A stretch of 64,000 nucleotides of DNA, from the NCBI RefSeq assembly GCF_003731635.1, contig NZ_RCUA01000087.1, positions 106,146-170,145 of the forward strand, read 5' to 3'. The position numbers and the translations under genes are program-made. This document shows, in pieces, positions 1 through 9,171 of the stretch. Each line of letters opens with the position of its first letter. Position 1 is the first letter of the stretch. The notes under the pieces are model-generated. The model saw only the letters and a program-made list of their open reading frames with translations, had not been told where the DNA came from and ran no database searches. The DNA is from Marisediminitalea oceani (GTDB lineage: Bacteria; Pseudomonadota; Gammaproteobacteria; Enterobacterales; Alteromonadaceae).

Positions 1-951
1 AACCATTTGCTGGATCAGCATTTCGGCAATACCGCAGCCGGCAGAGCCTGCGCCCACAAACACTACTTTCAGCTCCGAGAGTTTCGCTTGTTTCATGCGG
101 CATGCCGCCAGAATGGTACCTAGAGTGACTGCCGCAGTGCCCTGGATATCATCATTAAAGCAGCACACCTCGTTGCGATAACGGTTCAACAGTGGCATTG
201 CGTTGGGCTGAGCGAAGTCTTCAAACTGAATCAGCGCTTCCGGCCAGCGTCGGTTTACGGCCCGAATAAACAAATCGAGGAATTCATCGTACTCCGCCTG
301 GCTTATACGAGGGTGACGCGCCCCCATATACATTGGGTCATTAAGCAGTTTTTCGTTATTGGTTCCCACATCCAGCATCACCGGTAAGGTGTAGGCAGGT
401 GAAATACCACCGCAAGCGGTATACAGGGAAAGCTTACCGATAGGGATCCCCATCCCGCCAATGCCCTGATCACCAAGGCCGAGGATTCGCTCTCCGTCGG
501 TTACCACAATGACTTTGACCTTACGTTTAGTCGCATTGCGGACGATGTCATCAATCTGGTCGCGCTCTTCCCAGGAAATAAACAGGCCTCTTGAACTGCG
601 ATAGATATCGGAGAATTGTTCACAGGCGTCGCCCACCGTAGGGGTATAAATAATCGGCATCATTTCTTCAATGTGCGACTGGATCAGGCGGTAAAACAGG
701 GTTTCGTTGTTATCCTGAATGGCACGTAAATAAATATGCTTATTCAGGGGCTCATCAAAGGAGTTATATTGCAGATAAGCCCGTTCCACCTGTTCTTCGA
801 TGGTTTCGTAGCGCGGGGGTAACAGACCGGTAAGGTTAAAACGGGCCCTCTCTTTAGCGCTGAACGCACTGCCTTTATTCAGTAGGGGGGTTTCCAGCAA
901 AGACGGGCCGGCATGCGGTATATACAAATATCGCTTATCGTCATCAGACAT
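1..951 (-). CDS. maeA: NAD-dependent malic enzyme (5' part; 3' end lies outside the window)
   Basis: Oxidative decarboxylation of malate to pyruvate, linking the TCA cycle to pyruvate metabolism in the cytosol. The frame is open for 317 codons from ATG at 951 to the window edge, so about half of a roughly 560-residue enzyme is present. The N-terminus reads MSDDDKRYLYIPHAG, followed by family segments such as YTPTVGDACEQFS, VVTDGERILGLGDQGIGGMGIP and TLPVMLDVGTNN. The last visible residues, VVFVGAGSAGCGIAEML, are the Rossmann nucleotide-binding loop, so the truncation falls inside the NAD domain. It starts 43 bases after the stop of mrcA on the same strand and could be read through from it. 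NAD rather than NADP preference is inferred from similarity to MaeA/SfcA, not visible here. Confidence 0.93.
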   Translation of the reverse strand, partial: MSDDDKRYLYIPHAGPSLLETPLLNKGSAFSAKERARFNLTGLLPPRYETIEEQVERAYLQYNSFDEPLNKHIYLRAIQDNNETLFYRLIQSHIEEMMPIIYTPTVGDACEQFSDIYRSSRGLFISWEERDQIDDIVRNATKRKVKVIVVTDGERILGLGDQGIGGMGIPIGKLSLYTACGGISPAYTLPVMLDVGTNNEKLLNDPMYMGARHPRISQAEYDEFLDLFIRAVNRRWPEALIQFEDFAQPNAMPLLNRYRNEVCCFNDDIQGTAAVTLGTILAACRMKQAKLSELKVVFVGAGSAGCGIAEMLIQQMV

Positions 952-994
952 TATTAGTAACCAGTTTCTTATTTTGTTGTTTTGAGTATAGACG

Positions 995-3646
995 TTAGAA
1001 GATTTCCTCTACGTCAGGCGTTGAGTCTTCCTGCTCAGCCGGATCCATGACTTCGTCATCTAAGACATACACGGTCGGCTCAGTGCCCCTCAGGAAATAC
1101 TCGAATAGTGTGGTATGGTCTGTGCGCCGGGTCAACTTCCCACTGGTACGATCAATCCGTACCCGCACAATATCATCTGGTACTGACATGGCTTCTTCCG
1201 GCTCGTCCTCGAGAGCCACCTGCATAAAGCGAATCCACGCTGGTTGTGCCGCCATGGCACCGCTCTCGGTGCCCACCATAGCGTTACCCATCCAGCCAAA
1301 CCGATCAGGATCGCGCTTAGCCAGCGGATTATTATAAGCCGCGCGACCCAGCTGCCTCGTCATGTCATCAAAACCAACCCAGGCAGTTGCCACCAGGTTA
1401 CGGCTAAAGCCACTGAACCAGGCATCCCGGGAGTCGTTGGTGGTACCGGTTTTACCAGCCAGGTCGGTGCGCTGCAGAATATTTCTCGCCCGCCAGCCAG
1501 TCCCCTGCCAGTAGGTCTTTTTATTCCAGCTACCATTGGCTCTTACAGCGGTGCGCATCATATCGGCAACCAAAAAGGCATTTTGCGGCGTAATCACCCG
1601 GGGGGCTACCAACACTTCATCACTATCGGTCTGTACCGGCAGCGACTGGTTTAACTCGGCGGCCAGCAGCGCTTCGATATCCGCTTCCTCGCTGACCGGT
1701 TGCTGTTGTGGAGTATTGGTCTCATCACAGTCGTTGCAGGCAACCACCGGATTGGTTTGCCAAAGTACTTCACCCGTCTCGTTCAGTACCCGGTCGATAA
1801 AGTAAGGTTCAATCAGAAAGCCGCCGTTGGCAATGGTGGCCATGCCGCGCACTATTTCCAGCGGCGTATGGGAGCTCGAGCCCAGCGACACGGTTTCATC
1901 GCGGTGGATATCGGCCTTATCGAGACCAAACCGGGTGAGGTGTTCAATGGTATTATCCAGCCCTACGCCACGCAGTAAGCGCACTGATACGACGTTCTTC
2001 GATTTACCCAGAGCCACCCGCATACGGATAGGACCGTCATATTCTGCCGGTGAGTTTTGCGGACGCCAGGCCACACCCGTAGCTTCGTCCCATTCGTTGA
2101 TGGGCGCATCGTTGATAATACTGGCCACAGTGTAGCCGTTGTCGAGTGCCGCAGAATAAACGAACGGCTTAATGTTTGAGCCCACCTGACGCTTAGCCTG
2201 TGTAGCGCGGTTGAACTGGCTTTGGTAGAAACTGTAGCCGCCTACAATGGCTTGTACCGCGCCGTCATGAGGGTCTAATGCCACAAAGGCGCCACTTACC
2301 TCTGGCAACTGTGCCAGACGCCACTGATTATCCTGTTCCCTGATATAGACAATGTCGCCCGCATTAACAATATCAGAGGCCTGAGCTGGAGGTTGTCCTT
2401 GTCGGCTATCACTTAAAAACGGCCGCGCCCAGTCCATCCCTTCCCATTCAATCACCCGTTCGATGCCGGTGACGTCACGGGTAGTAAAAGATTGTTCATC
2501 AACACTGGTAACAGCCACCGGAAACACAAAACCAAACGCGCCGGCGTTATCCAGTTGGTTGATGAGGGTTTCTTCGGTTACTTCACAGGGCCAGTCAGGA
2601 TAGAGCGAGTCACTATCACATTCCGTCGATGTCTCTTCCGGGTTCGGTTCTTCGTTGTTCTGCTCCTGTGGCCATAAACGAGCCACAGCGCCGCGATAAC
2701 CGTGGCGTTCATCATAATCGTGAAGATTCTGTTTCACCGCATTTTGCGCGGCTTGCTGTAATTCAGACGAAACCGTCGCGTAAACCTGATAACCGCCGGT
2801 TTCAGCTTCTTCCTTGCCGTACAGCGTCACCATTTCTGAGTAAATCAGGTCGGCCAGATAAGGCGCGTCCAGTTCGATTTCGGCACCGTGTTTTTCAGCT
2901 GTCACCGGCGCACTGGCCGCTTCTTCAAATTGCTGACGGGTGATATACCCTTCATCCAGCATCCGCAGCAACACGATACGACGACGCTCGACTGAGCGTT
3001 GTGGGCGGCTTACCGGGTTTAATACCGAAGGCGCCTGGGGCAGTCCGGCCAGTGTGGCAATTTGCGCCAGGGTTAGCTCGTCGAGCCGCTTACCGTAATA
3101 CACCTGAGCGGCGGCACCAAAACCAAACGACCGGTGCCCCAACTCAACTTTGTTTAAATACAATTCGAAAATTTCGTCTTTGCTGAGCTCAGTTTCCATG
3201 TGCAGAGCAATAAAGACTTCCTTAATTTTGCGAATATAGGTTTTCTCGCGGGTTAAGAAGAAGCCCCGGGCCAGCTGTTGCGTGAGAGTACTCGCCCCCT
3301 GACTTTTCTCACCGGTCAATACAAGGTTAATGAAAGCCCGGGTGATGCCGATAGGATCAATACCAAAGTGTTCGTAAAAACGATTGTCCTCGGTGGCCAG
3401 AATCGCTTTTTGCAGCAGATCCGGCGCCTGGTCAAGGGTAACCGGTATGCGGCGTTTTACACCATACTGGGAGATGAGTTTGCCGTCATGAGTGTAGATA
3501 CGCATAGGCGTTTGCAGCCGCACATCCTTGAGGATTGCAACGCTGGGCAGGTCCGGCTTGATATAAAAATAAATACCCGTGAGTGCAATACCGCCGAGCA
3601 GTGCACCGACAAATCCGAGTAATAAGAAGGTTTTGATATACTTCAC
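995..3646 (-). CDS. mrcA: Penicillin-binding protein 1A, bifunctional peptidoglycan glycosyltransferase/transpeptidase
   Basis: Class A PBP that polymerises and crosslinks peptidoglycan at the outer face of the inner membrane. 883 residues. An N-terminal membrane anchor (about 5-30) is followed by the GT51 domain, with the TEDNRFYEHFGID catalytic region, QGASTLTQQLAR and the KIKEVFIALHMETELSKDEI segment. A long OB-type insertion follows, then the transpeptidase domain with the SxxK nucleophile in GSNIKPF and the KTGTTNDSRDAWF motif. The start codon is GTG (MKYIKTFLLLGF). It is divergent from pilM, the usual gammaproteobacterial arrangement. The length and motifs fit E. coli PBP1A. Nothing looks damaged. 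Confidence 0.96.
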   Translation of the reverse strand: MKYIKTFLLLGFVGALLGGIALTGIYFYIKPDLPSVAILKDVRLQTPMRIYTHDGKLISQYGVKRRIPVTLDQAPDLLQKAILATEDNRFYEHFGIDPIGITRAFINLVLTGEKSQGASTLTQQLARGFFLTREKTYIRKIKEVFIALHMETELSKDEIFELYLNKVELGHRSFGFGAAAQVYYGKRLDELTLAQIATLAGLPQAPSVLNPVSRPQRSVERRRIVLLRMLDEGYITRQQFEEAASAPVTAEKHGAEIELDAPYLADLIYSEMVTLYGKEEAETGGYQVYATVSSELQQAAQNAVKQNLHDYDERHGYRGAVARLWPQEQNNEEPNPEETSTECDSDSLYPDWPCEVTEETLINQLDNAGAFGFVFPVAVTSVDEQSFTTRDVTGIERVIEWEGMDWARPFLSDSRQGQPPAQASDIVNAGDIVYIREQDNQWRLAQLPEVSGAFVALDPHDGAVQAIVGGYSFYQSQFNRATQAKRQVGSNIKPFVYSAALDNGYTVASIINDAPINEWDEATGVAWRPQNSPAEYDGPIRMRVALGKSKNVVSVRLLRGVGLDNTIEHLTRFGLDKADIHRDETVSLGSSSHTPLEIVRGMATIANGGFLIEPYFIDRVLNETGEVLWQTNPVVACNDCDETNTPQQQPVSEEADIEALLAAELNQSLPVQTDSDEVLVAPRVITPQNAFLVADMMRTAVRANGSWNKKTYWQGTGWRARNILQRTDLAGKTGTTNDSRDAWFSGFSRNLVATAWVGFDDMTRQLGRAAYNNPLAKRDPDRFGWMGNAMVGTESGAMAAQPAWIRFMQVALEDEPEEAMSVPDDIVRVRIDRTSGKLTRRTDHTTLFEYFLRGTEPTVYVLDDEVMDPAEQEDSTPDVEEIF

Positions 3647-3785
3647 AATAAGAATAAACAGGGCTTTTTTGCCAAAATGACTTATATTTTATACCTAAGT
3701 GTATTTATTAGAACCATTAAATGGAAAAAATTTAAGTAACATCTTATGTTAGAAATTGATCGCAAGTAAATGAGACTCAGTTGAT
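3647..3785. promoter_or_regulatory. Divergent mrcA / pilM intergenic region
   Basis: 139 bases, AT-rich, between the GTG start of mrcA and the ATG start of pilM. Both promoters must lie here because the genes diverge. I see several AT-rich -10-like hexamers but no pair convincing enough to assign, and no clear operator. Confidence 0.5.
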
Positions 3786-4856
3786 ATGCTAAAATCGCTG
3801 TTCAAAAAAAAGCAACCCCCCATTGTCGGACTCGACATTGGCACCCGTTGCATCAAGGCAGTTGTGCTGGAAGGCGCTGAAGGCGACTACACGCTGACCG
3901 CGTTTGCCTGCGAGCCGATTATTAAAGATGCATTCAGAGAGCGAGAGATCACCGACTTCGACGCTGTGAGTGTGGCGCTGCGTAAAGTACGTCTGGCACT
4001 TAAGAATAAAATTAAGCCAGCAGCCATTGCCGTAGCCGGCACATCCGTAATCAGTAAAATTGTTCATATGGAGCCTGACCAAACTGACTATGAGCTGGAA
4101 GGGCAGATAGAAGTAGAGGCCGACAGCCTGATCCCCTACCCGCTGGAAGAAGTTTATCTGGACTTCGAGGAAGTGGGTATGAGTGAAACCCATTCTGGCA
4201 AAGTAAACGTGTTGCTTACCGCCGCCCACCGCGATGTGGTAGATAGCCGCTCAACGCTGGTACGTGAACAAAGCTTCGAGCCGAAAGTGGTGGATGTGGA
4301 AACCTACGCAATGGGTAACGCGGTAGATTACTTTTATCCTCATGGCGAAGAAGCCCAGCGCATATGCTGCATCAATATTGGTGCCTCCCTCCTGCAGGTT
4401 TGCGTGTGGGACGATGGCAAGACTGTGTATACCAAAGAGCACACCTTCGGCGTAGATTCACTGCTGCAGGATTTGTCTCTGGTACATATGCTTGACCGTA
4501 AAGACACCGAAGAGCAGTTAATCAACAACACCCTGCCAAGTAACTGGATCAGCGATACCCTGCCTATTTTTGCGGCAAATCTGCAGCAGCAAATTAATCG
4601 TGCCTTACAAATGTACATGAGCACCATGCAGGCCAATCGCCCGGACAAGATCGTCCTGATCGGTGCTGGCGCGGTTATCCCGGCACTAGTAGATACCTTA
4701 CAACAGGATCTCGGCATTGAGGTGGAAGTCTTTAATCCATTTGCCAATGTCAAAATCAGCGACAAACTGAATACTGAGCAGGTCGAGCAGGTTGCACCGT
4801 TACTGGCAATTGCTGCAGGCCTGGCCAGTCGGGGGATGTCAAGATGGCACATGTAA
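3786..4856 (+). CDS. pilM: Type IV pilus inner-membrane platform protein PilM
   Basis: Cytoplasmic actin-like ATP-binding protein of the type IV pilus alignment complex; it binds the cytoplasmic tail of PilN. 356 residues, the usual length. The phosphate-1 loop of the actin/FtsA fold is visible near the N-terminus (VGLDIGTRCIKAVVLEG), and VLIGAGAVIPALVDTL is the C-terminal adenosine-type motif. It is the first gene of pilMNOPQ and overlaps pilN by 13 bases, which points to translational coupling. Confidence 0.96.
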   Translation: MLKSLFKKKQPPIVGLDIGTRCIKAVVLEGAEGDYTLTAFACEPIIKDAFREREITDFDAVSVALRKVRLALKNKIKPAAIAVAGTSVISKIVHMEPDQTDYELEGQIEVEADSLIPYPLEEVYLDFEEVGMSETHSGKVNVLLTAAHRDVVDSRSTLVREQSFEPKVVDVETYAMGNAVDYFYPHGEEAQRICCINIGASLLQVCVWDDGKTVYTKEHTFGVDSLLQDLSLVHMLDRKDTEEQLINNTLPSNWISDTLPIFAANLQQQINRALQMYMSTMQANRPDKIVLIGAGAVIPALVDTLQQDLGIEVEVFNPFANVKISDKLNTEQVEQVAPLLAIAAGLASRGMSRWHM

Positions 4857-5425
4857 ACCTTCTGCCCTGGCGTGAACAACGCCGTCAGCAGCAGAAACAA
4901 CAGTACATTGTTGTGCTGGCGTTTGTGGCCATTATGACGGGTTTAATCTTCTGGTTAATTGGCCAGATTATCGACACCCAGATCAGTAATCAAAACTCGC
5001 GCAACCAATATCTGCAAACCCAGATTACCTCTCTGGAGAGTCAGATTGCGGAAATCAAACGCATTAAAGAAAGTAAATCGGCCATTGAGCAACGCATGGC
5101 CCTGATTGAACAACTGCAAAGCAGCCGTAATCTGGCTCCTCAGGTGCTCGATGAACTCGCTCGTATTGTGCCGCAGGGCGTTAGCTTTAAATCGCTCCAG
5201 CGCACCGGCTCCAGCCTTCAGGTACGTGGCACCAGTGAGTCAAACAACCGCCTGGCCGAATTTATGCGCCAGTTGGAAACATCAAAAGTGTTCACTTCCG
5301 GCGAACTGTCATCCATCGTGGCTGACACCAGCGCCACTGATGCGGTTAGCGAATTTACCCTGACCTTTTCGATTACCGAACAGGTTGCCATGGAAAAAGA
5401 ACAGCAAGAAAGAGGTGGCAAATGA
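4844..5425 (+). CDS. pilN: Type IV pilus assembly protein PilN
   Basis: Bitopic inner-membrane protein that pairs with PilO and connects PilM to the secretin lipoprotein PilP. 193 residues. The N-terminus MAHVNLLPWREQRRQQQ carries the conserved NLLPWR segment that docks into PilM. One transmembrane helix lies at about 22-42, followed by a coiled coil (about 45-90, rich in Q, E and I) and a small ferredoxin-like periplasmic domain. The start lies inside pilM and the stop overlaps the pilO start by 4 bases (ATGA). Confidence 0.95.
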   Translation: MAHVNLLPWREQRRQQQKQQYIVVLAFVAIMTGLIFWLIGQIIDTQISNQNSRNQYLQTQITSLESQIAEIKRIKESKSAIEQRMALIEQLQSSRNLAPQVLDELARIVPQGVSFKSLQRTGSSLQVRGTSESNNRLAEFMRQLETSKVFTSGELSSIVADTSATDAVSEFTLTFSITEQVAMEKEQQERGGK

Positions 5426-6030
5426 AAAAGTTTGACTTTGCCAAATTAAAAGAGATTAACGACCTCGATTTTGAACAAATTGCCATCTGGCCATTTGAGG
5501 TAAAAACCGTTGTTGCCTTATTCATTGTGATTGTGGTGTCTGGTATCAGCTATTTCGGTATTGTTAGTCCCAAGCTACCGCTGTTGGATCAGGCTGAAGC
5601 CAAGGAAGCCGAGTTAAAAATGCAGTTTCAGGCAAAATACCGTCTGGCGGCTAACCTTTCGGCGTACAAACAACAGCTGGCCCAAATCGAAGAAGATTTT
5701 TCCTCGATGTTAAAATCGCTGCCCACCCGCAACGAAACGCCCGGGCTGTTGGATGACATCACCTATGTAGGAACCAGCGCTGGCCTTACTTTCCGACTGT
5801 TAAACTGGGAAAAAGAAATTCCCAAAGAATTTTACACTGAGCTACCTATTCGTATCGAGGTATCCGGTGGCTATCACAATTTTGGTGAATTCGTGTCTAA
5901 AGTGGCCGACTTACCGCGAATAGTGACCATGCACGATTTTGAAGTGCACACCGACCAGGGCGGTTTACGCCTGAGTCTGCTGGCCAAAACATACCGTGCC
6001 GCCAACACCGAGAACAAGGAGAGTAAGTAA
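5422..6030 (+). CDS. pilO: Type IV pilus assembly protein PilO
   Basis: Partner of PilN in the inner-membrane alignment subcomplex. 202 residues: a short cytoplasmic tail, one membrane helix at about 30-50 (VVALFIVIVVSGISYFGIV), a coiled coil, then the periplasmic domain with the family segment LPTRNETPGLLDDITYVGTS. The ATGA overlap with pilN and the one-base overlap with pilP place it firmly in the operon. Confidence 0.95.
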   Translation: MKKFDFAKLKEINDLDFEQIAIWPFEVKTVVALFIVIVVSGISYFGIVSPKLPLLDQAEAKEAELKMQFQAKYRLAANLSAYKQQLAQIEEDFSSMLKSLPTRNETPGLLDDITYVGTSAGLTFRLLNWEKEIPKEFYTELPIRIEVSGGYHNFGEFVSKVADLPRIVTMHDFEVHTDQGGLRLSLLAKTYRAANTENKESK

Positions 6031-6554
6031 TGTCGCAATTTACTCGCCTCCTGGGGATCGCAGTGGTAGCCTTGACCGCGACAGGTTGTGCGCCGCATAT
6101 TGACGATTTGGTGGCTTACACCAACGAAGTCAGACAAAACACCAAACCCAGTATCGAACCTTATCCGGAATTTGAACAAAAACCGGTGTTCGTTTACGAC
6201 GCGCAAGGGTTTCGTAGTCCGTTTGTCCGCCCGAAAGCCAGCCGGGCGCCCGTGGTTGCTCAGGTAAAAGCAAATTGTTTACAGCCTGATGCCAACCGTA
6301 CCCGTGAGCCTCTTGAAGCCTACGGCATAGATGCTTTGTCACTCACCGGTAGTTTCCGCTCAGACGGTGACACCTGGGTGTTATTTAAAACCAATGATGG
6401 CGGGCTTTACCAGGCTAAAAAAGGCAGCCGCCTGGGTTTGTTCTTCGGACAAATCATCAGTATTGGCAACGACAAAGTGATTATTGAAGAGCTTGTTCCT
6501 GACGGCACTGGCTGCTGGCAGAAGAAAGAAACTACGCTAACGATGAAGTCGTGA
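6030..6554 (+). CDS. pilP: Type IV pilus lipoprotein PilP
   Basis: Inner-membrane lipoprotein that links the PilN/PilO dimer to the secretin PilQ. 174 residues. The signal peptide ends in a lipobox with Cys20 (ALTATGC), followed by a disordered spacer and the beta-sandwich HR domain (LEAYGIDALSLTGSF ... DGGLYQAKKGSRLG). The start codon shares a base with the pilO stop. It is slightly short but within the family range. Confidence 0.95.
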   Translation: MSQFTRLLGIAVVALTATGCAPHIDDLVAYTNEVRQNTKPSIEPYPEFEQKPVFVYDAQGFRSPFVRPKASRAPVVAQVKANCLQPDANRTREPLEAYGIDALSLTGSFRSDGDTWVLFKTNDGGLYQAKKGSRLGLFFGQIISIGNDKVIIEELVPDGTGCWQKKETTLTMKS

Positions 6555-6569
6555 GCAGGAGATTATTAG

Positions 6570-8345
6570 ATGTCTAAGCGATATATCTTTAACGAAAGAC
6601 TAAATCGGCAAACCAAACGCCGCTACTGGGTAGCTGGCGCCGTGGTCACGTTTTTACTATTTAATGTAGTTGCCGCTGAGCTCAGAGCTCAGGAATCTCC
6701 GCAATTGATTAACCCGAATGCCGAAGCTGAGAAAGTCTTTAAGTCGACACTGAAAGACATCGACTTTACCCGTGGCGCTAATGGTCTGGCAGTTACCACG
6801 CTGACCATGAATAACCGGGATGTGGAACCTCAGGTGATAGAAGCCAACGGTAAGTTAGTACTTACACTACCCGCAACCGAGCTCGCGGAAGATCAATTAA
6901 TCGAACTGGATGTAACGGCGTTTGGCACGCAGGTAACCACTATCGAGACCTTTCAGGAGAAAGACTCATCGCGCATTGAATTTAATTACACCGGTAACGT
7001 AATCACTAACACTGAGCAGGACGGTAAAACCCTGACGGTGACTGTCAGTCCCATGAGCCAGGAGCAAATGGCCAAACTGGAAAAGAGCCAGTATGAAGGT
7101 GAGCCAATTTCCCTCGACTTCCAGGACGTTCCGGTTCGCCAGGTATTGCAGATTATCGCCAAAGTGAACGGATTTAACCTGGTGACCACCGATACGGTTA
7201 CCGGCAATGTATCGATTAGCCTGACGGGTGTGCCCTGGGATCAGGCGCTGGATATGATTCTAAAAATTAAGGGGTTAGATAAACGTCAGGAAGGTAACAT
7301 TTTACTGATCGCTCCCAGCGAAGAGCTTTCTCAGCGTGAAACCCAAAAACTGCAGTCAGACCAGCAGGTTGCGCAACTGGCACCACTTGCTTCAGCCAGC
7401 ATTACGGTTAACTACGCGAAAGCCGCTGAATTATCGCAGATTCTGAAAGCCGAAGAAGGCGCCGGTGGTATTCTGACCGACCGTGGCACCGTTACGGTAG
7501 ACAGTCGTACCAATACCATTCTGGTTCGTGATACGCAGGCGTCTATTGATGAAGCCCGCCGGGTCATTGAATCACTGGATATTCCGGTGAAACAGGTATT
7601 AATCGAATCACGCATGGTAACCGTGCGCGATAATGTGGACGAGCAGCTGGGCGTGCGCTGGGGTTTCTCTGACCGTCAGGACGAAAACGGCGTGTCAGGC
7701 TCACTCTCCGGAGCAGAAACTATAGCAGGCGGCAATGTCCCGGCCCTGAGTGACAGACTTAATGTTAATCTGCCGGTAGCCAGTGCCGCAGGCAGTATCG
7801 GCTTTCAAATTGCCAGCCTGGCTGATGGCACCATTTTAGACCTTGAATTATCGGCCCTGGAGTCAGAAAACAAAGGTGAAGTGATTGCCAGCCCGCGTAT
7901 TACCGTGGCTAACCAGCAGGAAGCCTACATTGAACAAGGTACAGAAATACCTTATTCACAGGCTACTTCCAGTGGTGCCACCTCGGTAGAGTTTAAAAAG
8001 GCCGTGTTAAGCCTCAAGGTAACGCCGCACATCACCCCGGATAACCGTATCATTCTGGATTTGATTGTTACTCAGGATACCCGTGGTGAAACCGTCCAAA
8101 CCGCTACTGGTGATGCCGTGGCCATCGATACCCAGGAAATTAAAACCCAGGTATTGGTAGAAAACGGTGAAACCATTGTCCTCGGTGGTATCTTTCAACA
8201 GGTTAACAGCAATGATGTGAGTAAAGTGCCACTGTTTGGCGATTTGCCGGTGGTTGGCGCATTGTTCCGCAATAGCTCAACCGTGTACCAAAAACGTGAA
8301 CTGCTGATTTTCGTAACGCCTAAAATCGTTACCGAAGCACTGTAA
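6570..8345 (+). CDS. pilQ: Type IV pilus secretin PilQ
   Basis: Outer-membrane secretin through which the pilus emerges. 591 residues. Signal or anchor segment at about 20-40, one AMIN peptidoglycan-binding domain (about 55-165), a secretin/TonB short N-terminal domain (about 175-245), an N1 domain (about 275-345), and the secretin beta-barrel to the end, closing with VPLFGDLPVVGALFRN and RELLIFVTPKIV. Shorter than Pseudomonas PilQ because I see only one AMIN domain. It has a good ribosome site (AGGAGA) ahead of the ATG. Last gene of pilMNOPQ. Confidence 0.95.
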   Translation: MSKRYIFNERLNRQTKRRYWVAGAVVTFLLFNVVAAELRAQESPQLINPNAEAEKVFKSTLKDIDFTRGANGLAVTTLTMNNRDVEPQVIEANGKLVLTLPATELAEDQLIELDVTAFGTQVTTIETFQEKDSSRIEFNYTGNVITNTEQDGKTLTVTVSPMSQEQMAKLEKSQYEGEPISLDFQDVPVRQVLQIIAKVNGFNLVTTDTVTGNVSISLTGVPWDQALDMILKIKGLDKRQEGNILLIAPSEELSQRETQKLQSDQQVAQLAPLASASITVNYAKAAELSQILKAEEGAGGILTDRGTVTVDSRTNTILVRDTQASIDEARRVIESLDIPVKQVLIESRMVTVRDNVDEQLGVRWGFSDRQDENGVSGSLSGAETIAGGNVPALSDRLNVNLPVASAAGSIGFQIASLADGTILDLELSALESENKGEVIASPRITVANQQEAYIEQGTEIPYSQATSSGATSVEFKKAVLSLKVTPHITPDNRIILDLIVTQDTRGETVQTATGDAVAIDTQEIKTQVLVENGETIVLGGIFQQVNSNDVSKVPLFGDLPVVGALFRNSSTVYQKRELLIFVTPKIVTEAL

Positions 8346-8353
8346 TTTTTTAT

Positions 8354-8382
8354 GCCTCAGGCAGGAAACCCCTGTCTGAGGC
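8354..8382 (+). terminator. Hairpin terminator after pilQ
   Basis: Arms GCCTCAGGCAGG and CCTGTCTGAGGC (12 pairs with one G-U) around the loop AAACC, 9 bases past the pilQ stop. It is followed by a U-rich but imperfect tail (AATAATTTTCGTCTTTTC), so it is probably an intrinsic terminator for the pil operon. Confidence 0.7.
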
Positions 8383-8635
8383 AATAATTTTCGTCTTTTC
8401 TCCCCCCAATCCGGTTCTTAATCCTTTGGCTAAGCTTCATTTTTGGCGCTTTCGCCCTAATCCCTGCAACAAAACTTGCATAGCGGTCTGAGAAACTGAG
8501 ATAATCCCGCTCTCGAAATTTTTACGAGGTTTTGTGTATGTGCTTATTAGCGACAAAATAAGCACGTGTGAACGGGTGGTTGAGGAAAACAGAACATTCT
8601 GCCCTTAACATAGATAAGTTGTGAAATAAGCAAAT

Positions 8636-9151
8636 ATGGCTGAAAAACGTAATATCTTTTTGGTTGGTCCAATGGGAGCAGGTAAAAGTACCATTGGTCG
8701 TCACTTAGCAGATGAGTTACACCTCGAGTTCTTCGATTCCGATCAGGAGATTGAACGTCGTTCTGGCGCAGACATTACCTGGATCTTTGATCTCGAAGGT
8801 GAAGATGGATTCCGCAAACGCGAAGAAAATGTCATTAATGATTTAACTGACAAACAAGGTATTGTGCTGGCCACTGGCGGCGGTTCTATTATGACCAAAG
8901 CAGTGCGTAACCGCCTGTCAGCGCGTGGTATTGTAGTGTATCTGCAAACCACCATCGACAAACAGGTTGCCCGTACCCAGCGCGACAAGCGTCGCCCCTT
9001 GTTACAAAAGGATGATCCGGAAAAGGTATTAAGAGAACTCGCTGAACTGCGTAACCCACTGTACGAAGAAGTGGCCGATTATGTGGTTGAAACCGACGAT
9101 CAGTCAGCGCGAGCCGTTGCTAACCAAATTATAAGCAAGATTGGGTTATAA
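8636..9151 (+). CDS. aroK: Shikimate kinase I
   Basis: Phosphorylates shikimate at the 3-hydroxyl with ATP in chorismate synthesis. 171 residues, the standard size. The P-loop GPMGAGKST has Lys17. DSDQEIERRSG gives the shikimate-contacting Asp, GGGSI the second substrate loop, and RRPLL the lid region. It begins 290 bases after pilQ, past the terminator, so it probably has its own promoter in 8383-8635. It is 20 bases upstream of aroB, as in most gammaproteobacteria. Confidence 0.96.
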   Translation: MAEKRNIFLVGPMGAGKSTIGRHLADELHLEFFDSDQEIERRSGADITWIFDLEGEDGFRKREENVINDLTDKQGIVLATGGGSIMTKAVRNRLSARGIVVYLQTTIDKQVARTQRDKRRPLLQKDDPEKVLRELAELRNPLYEEVADYVVETDDQSARAVANQIISKIGL

Positions 9152-9171
9152 CATTTAAAGGAGCTACAGGC

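Noticed and set aside
4340..4900. 186-codon minus-strand frame opposite pilM
   Set aside because: Antisense shadow of a clear pilM gene with conserved motifs.
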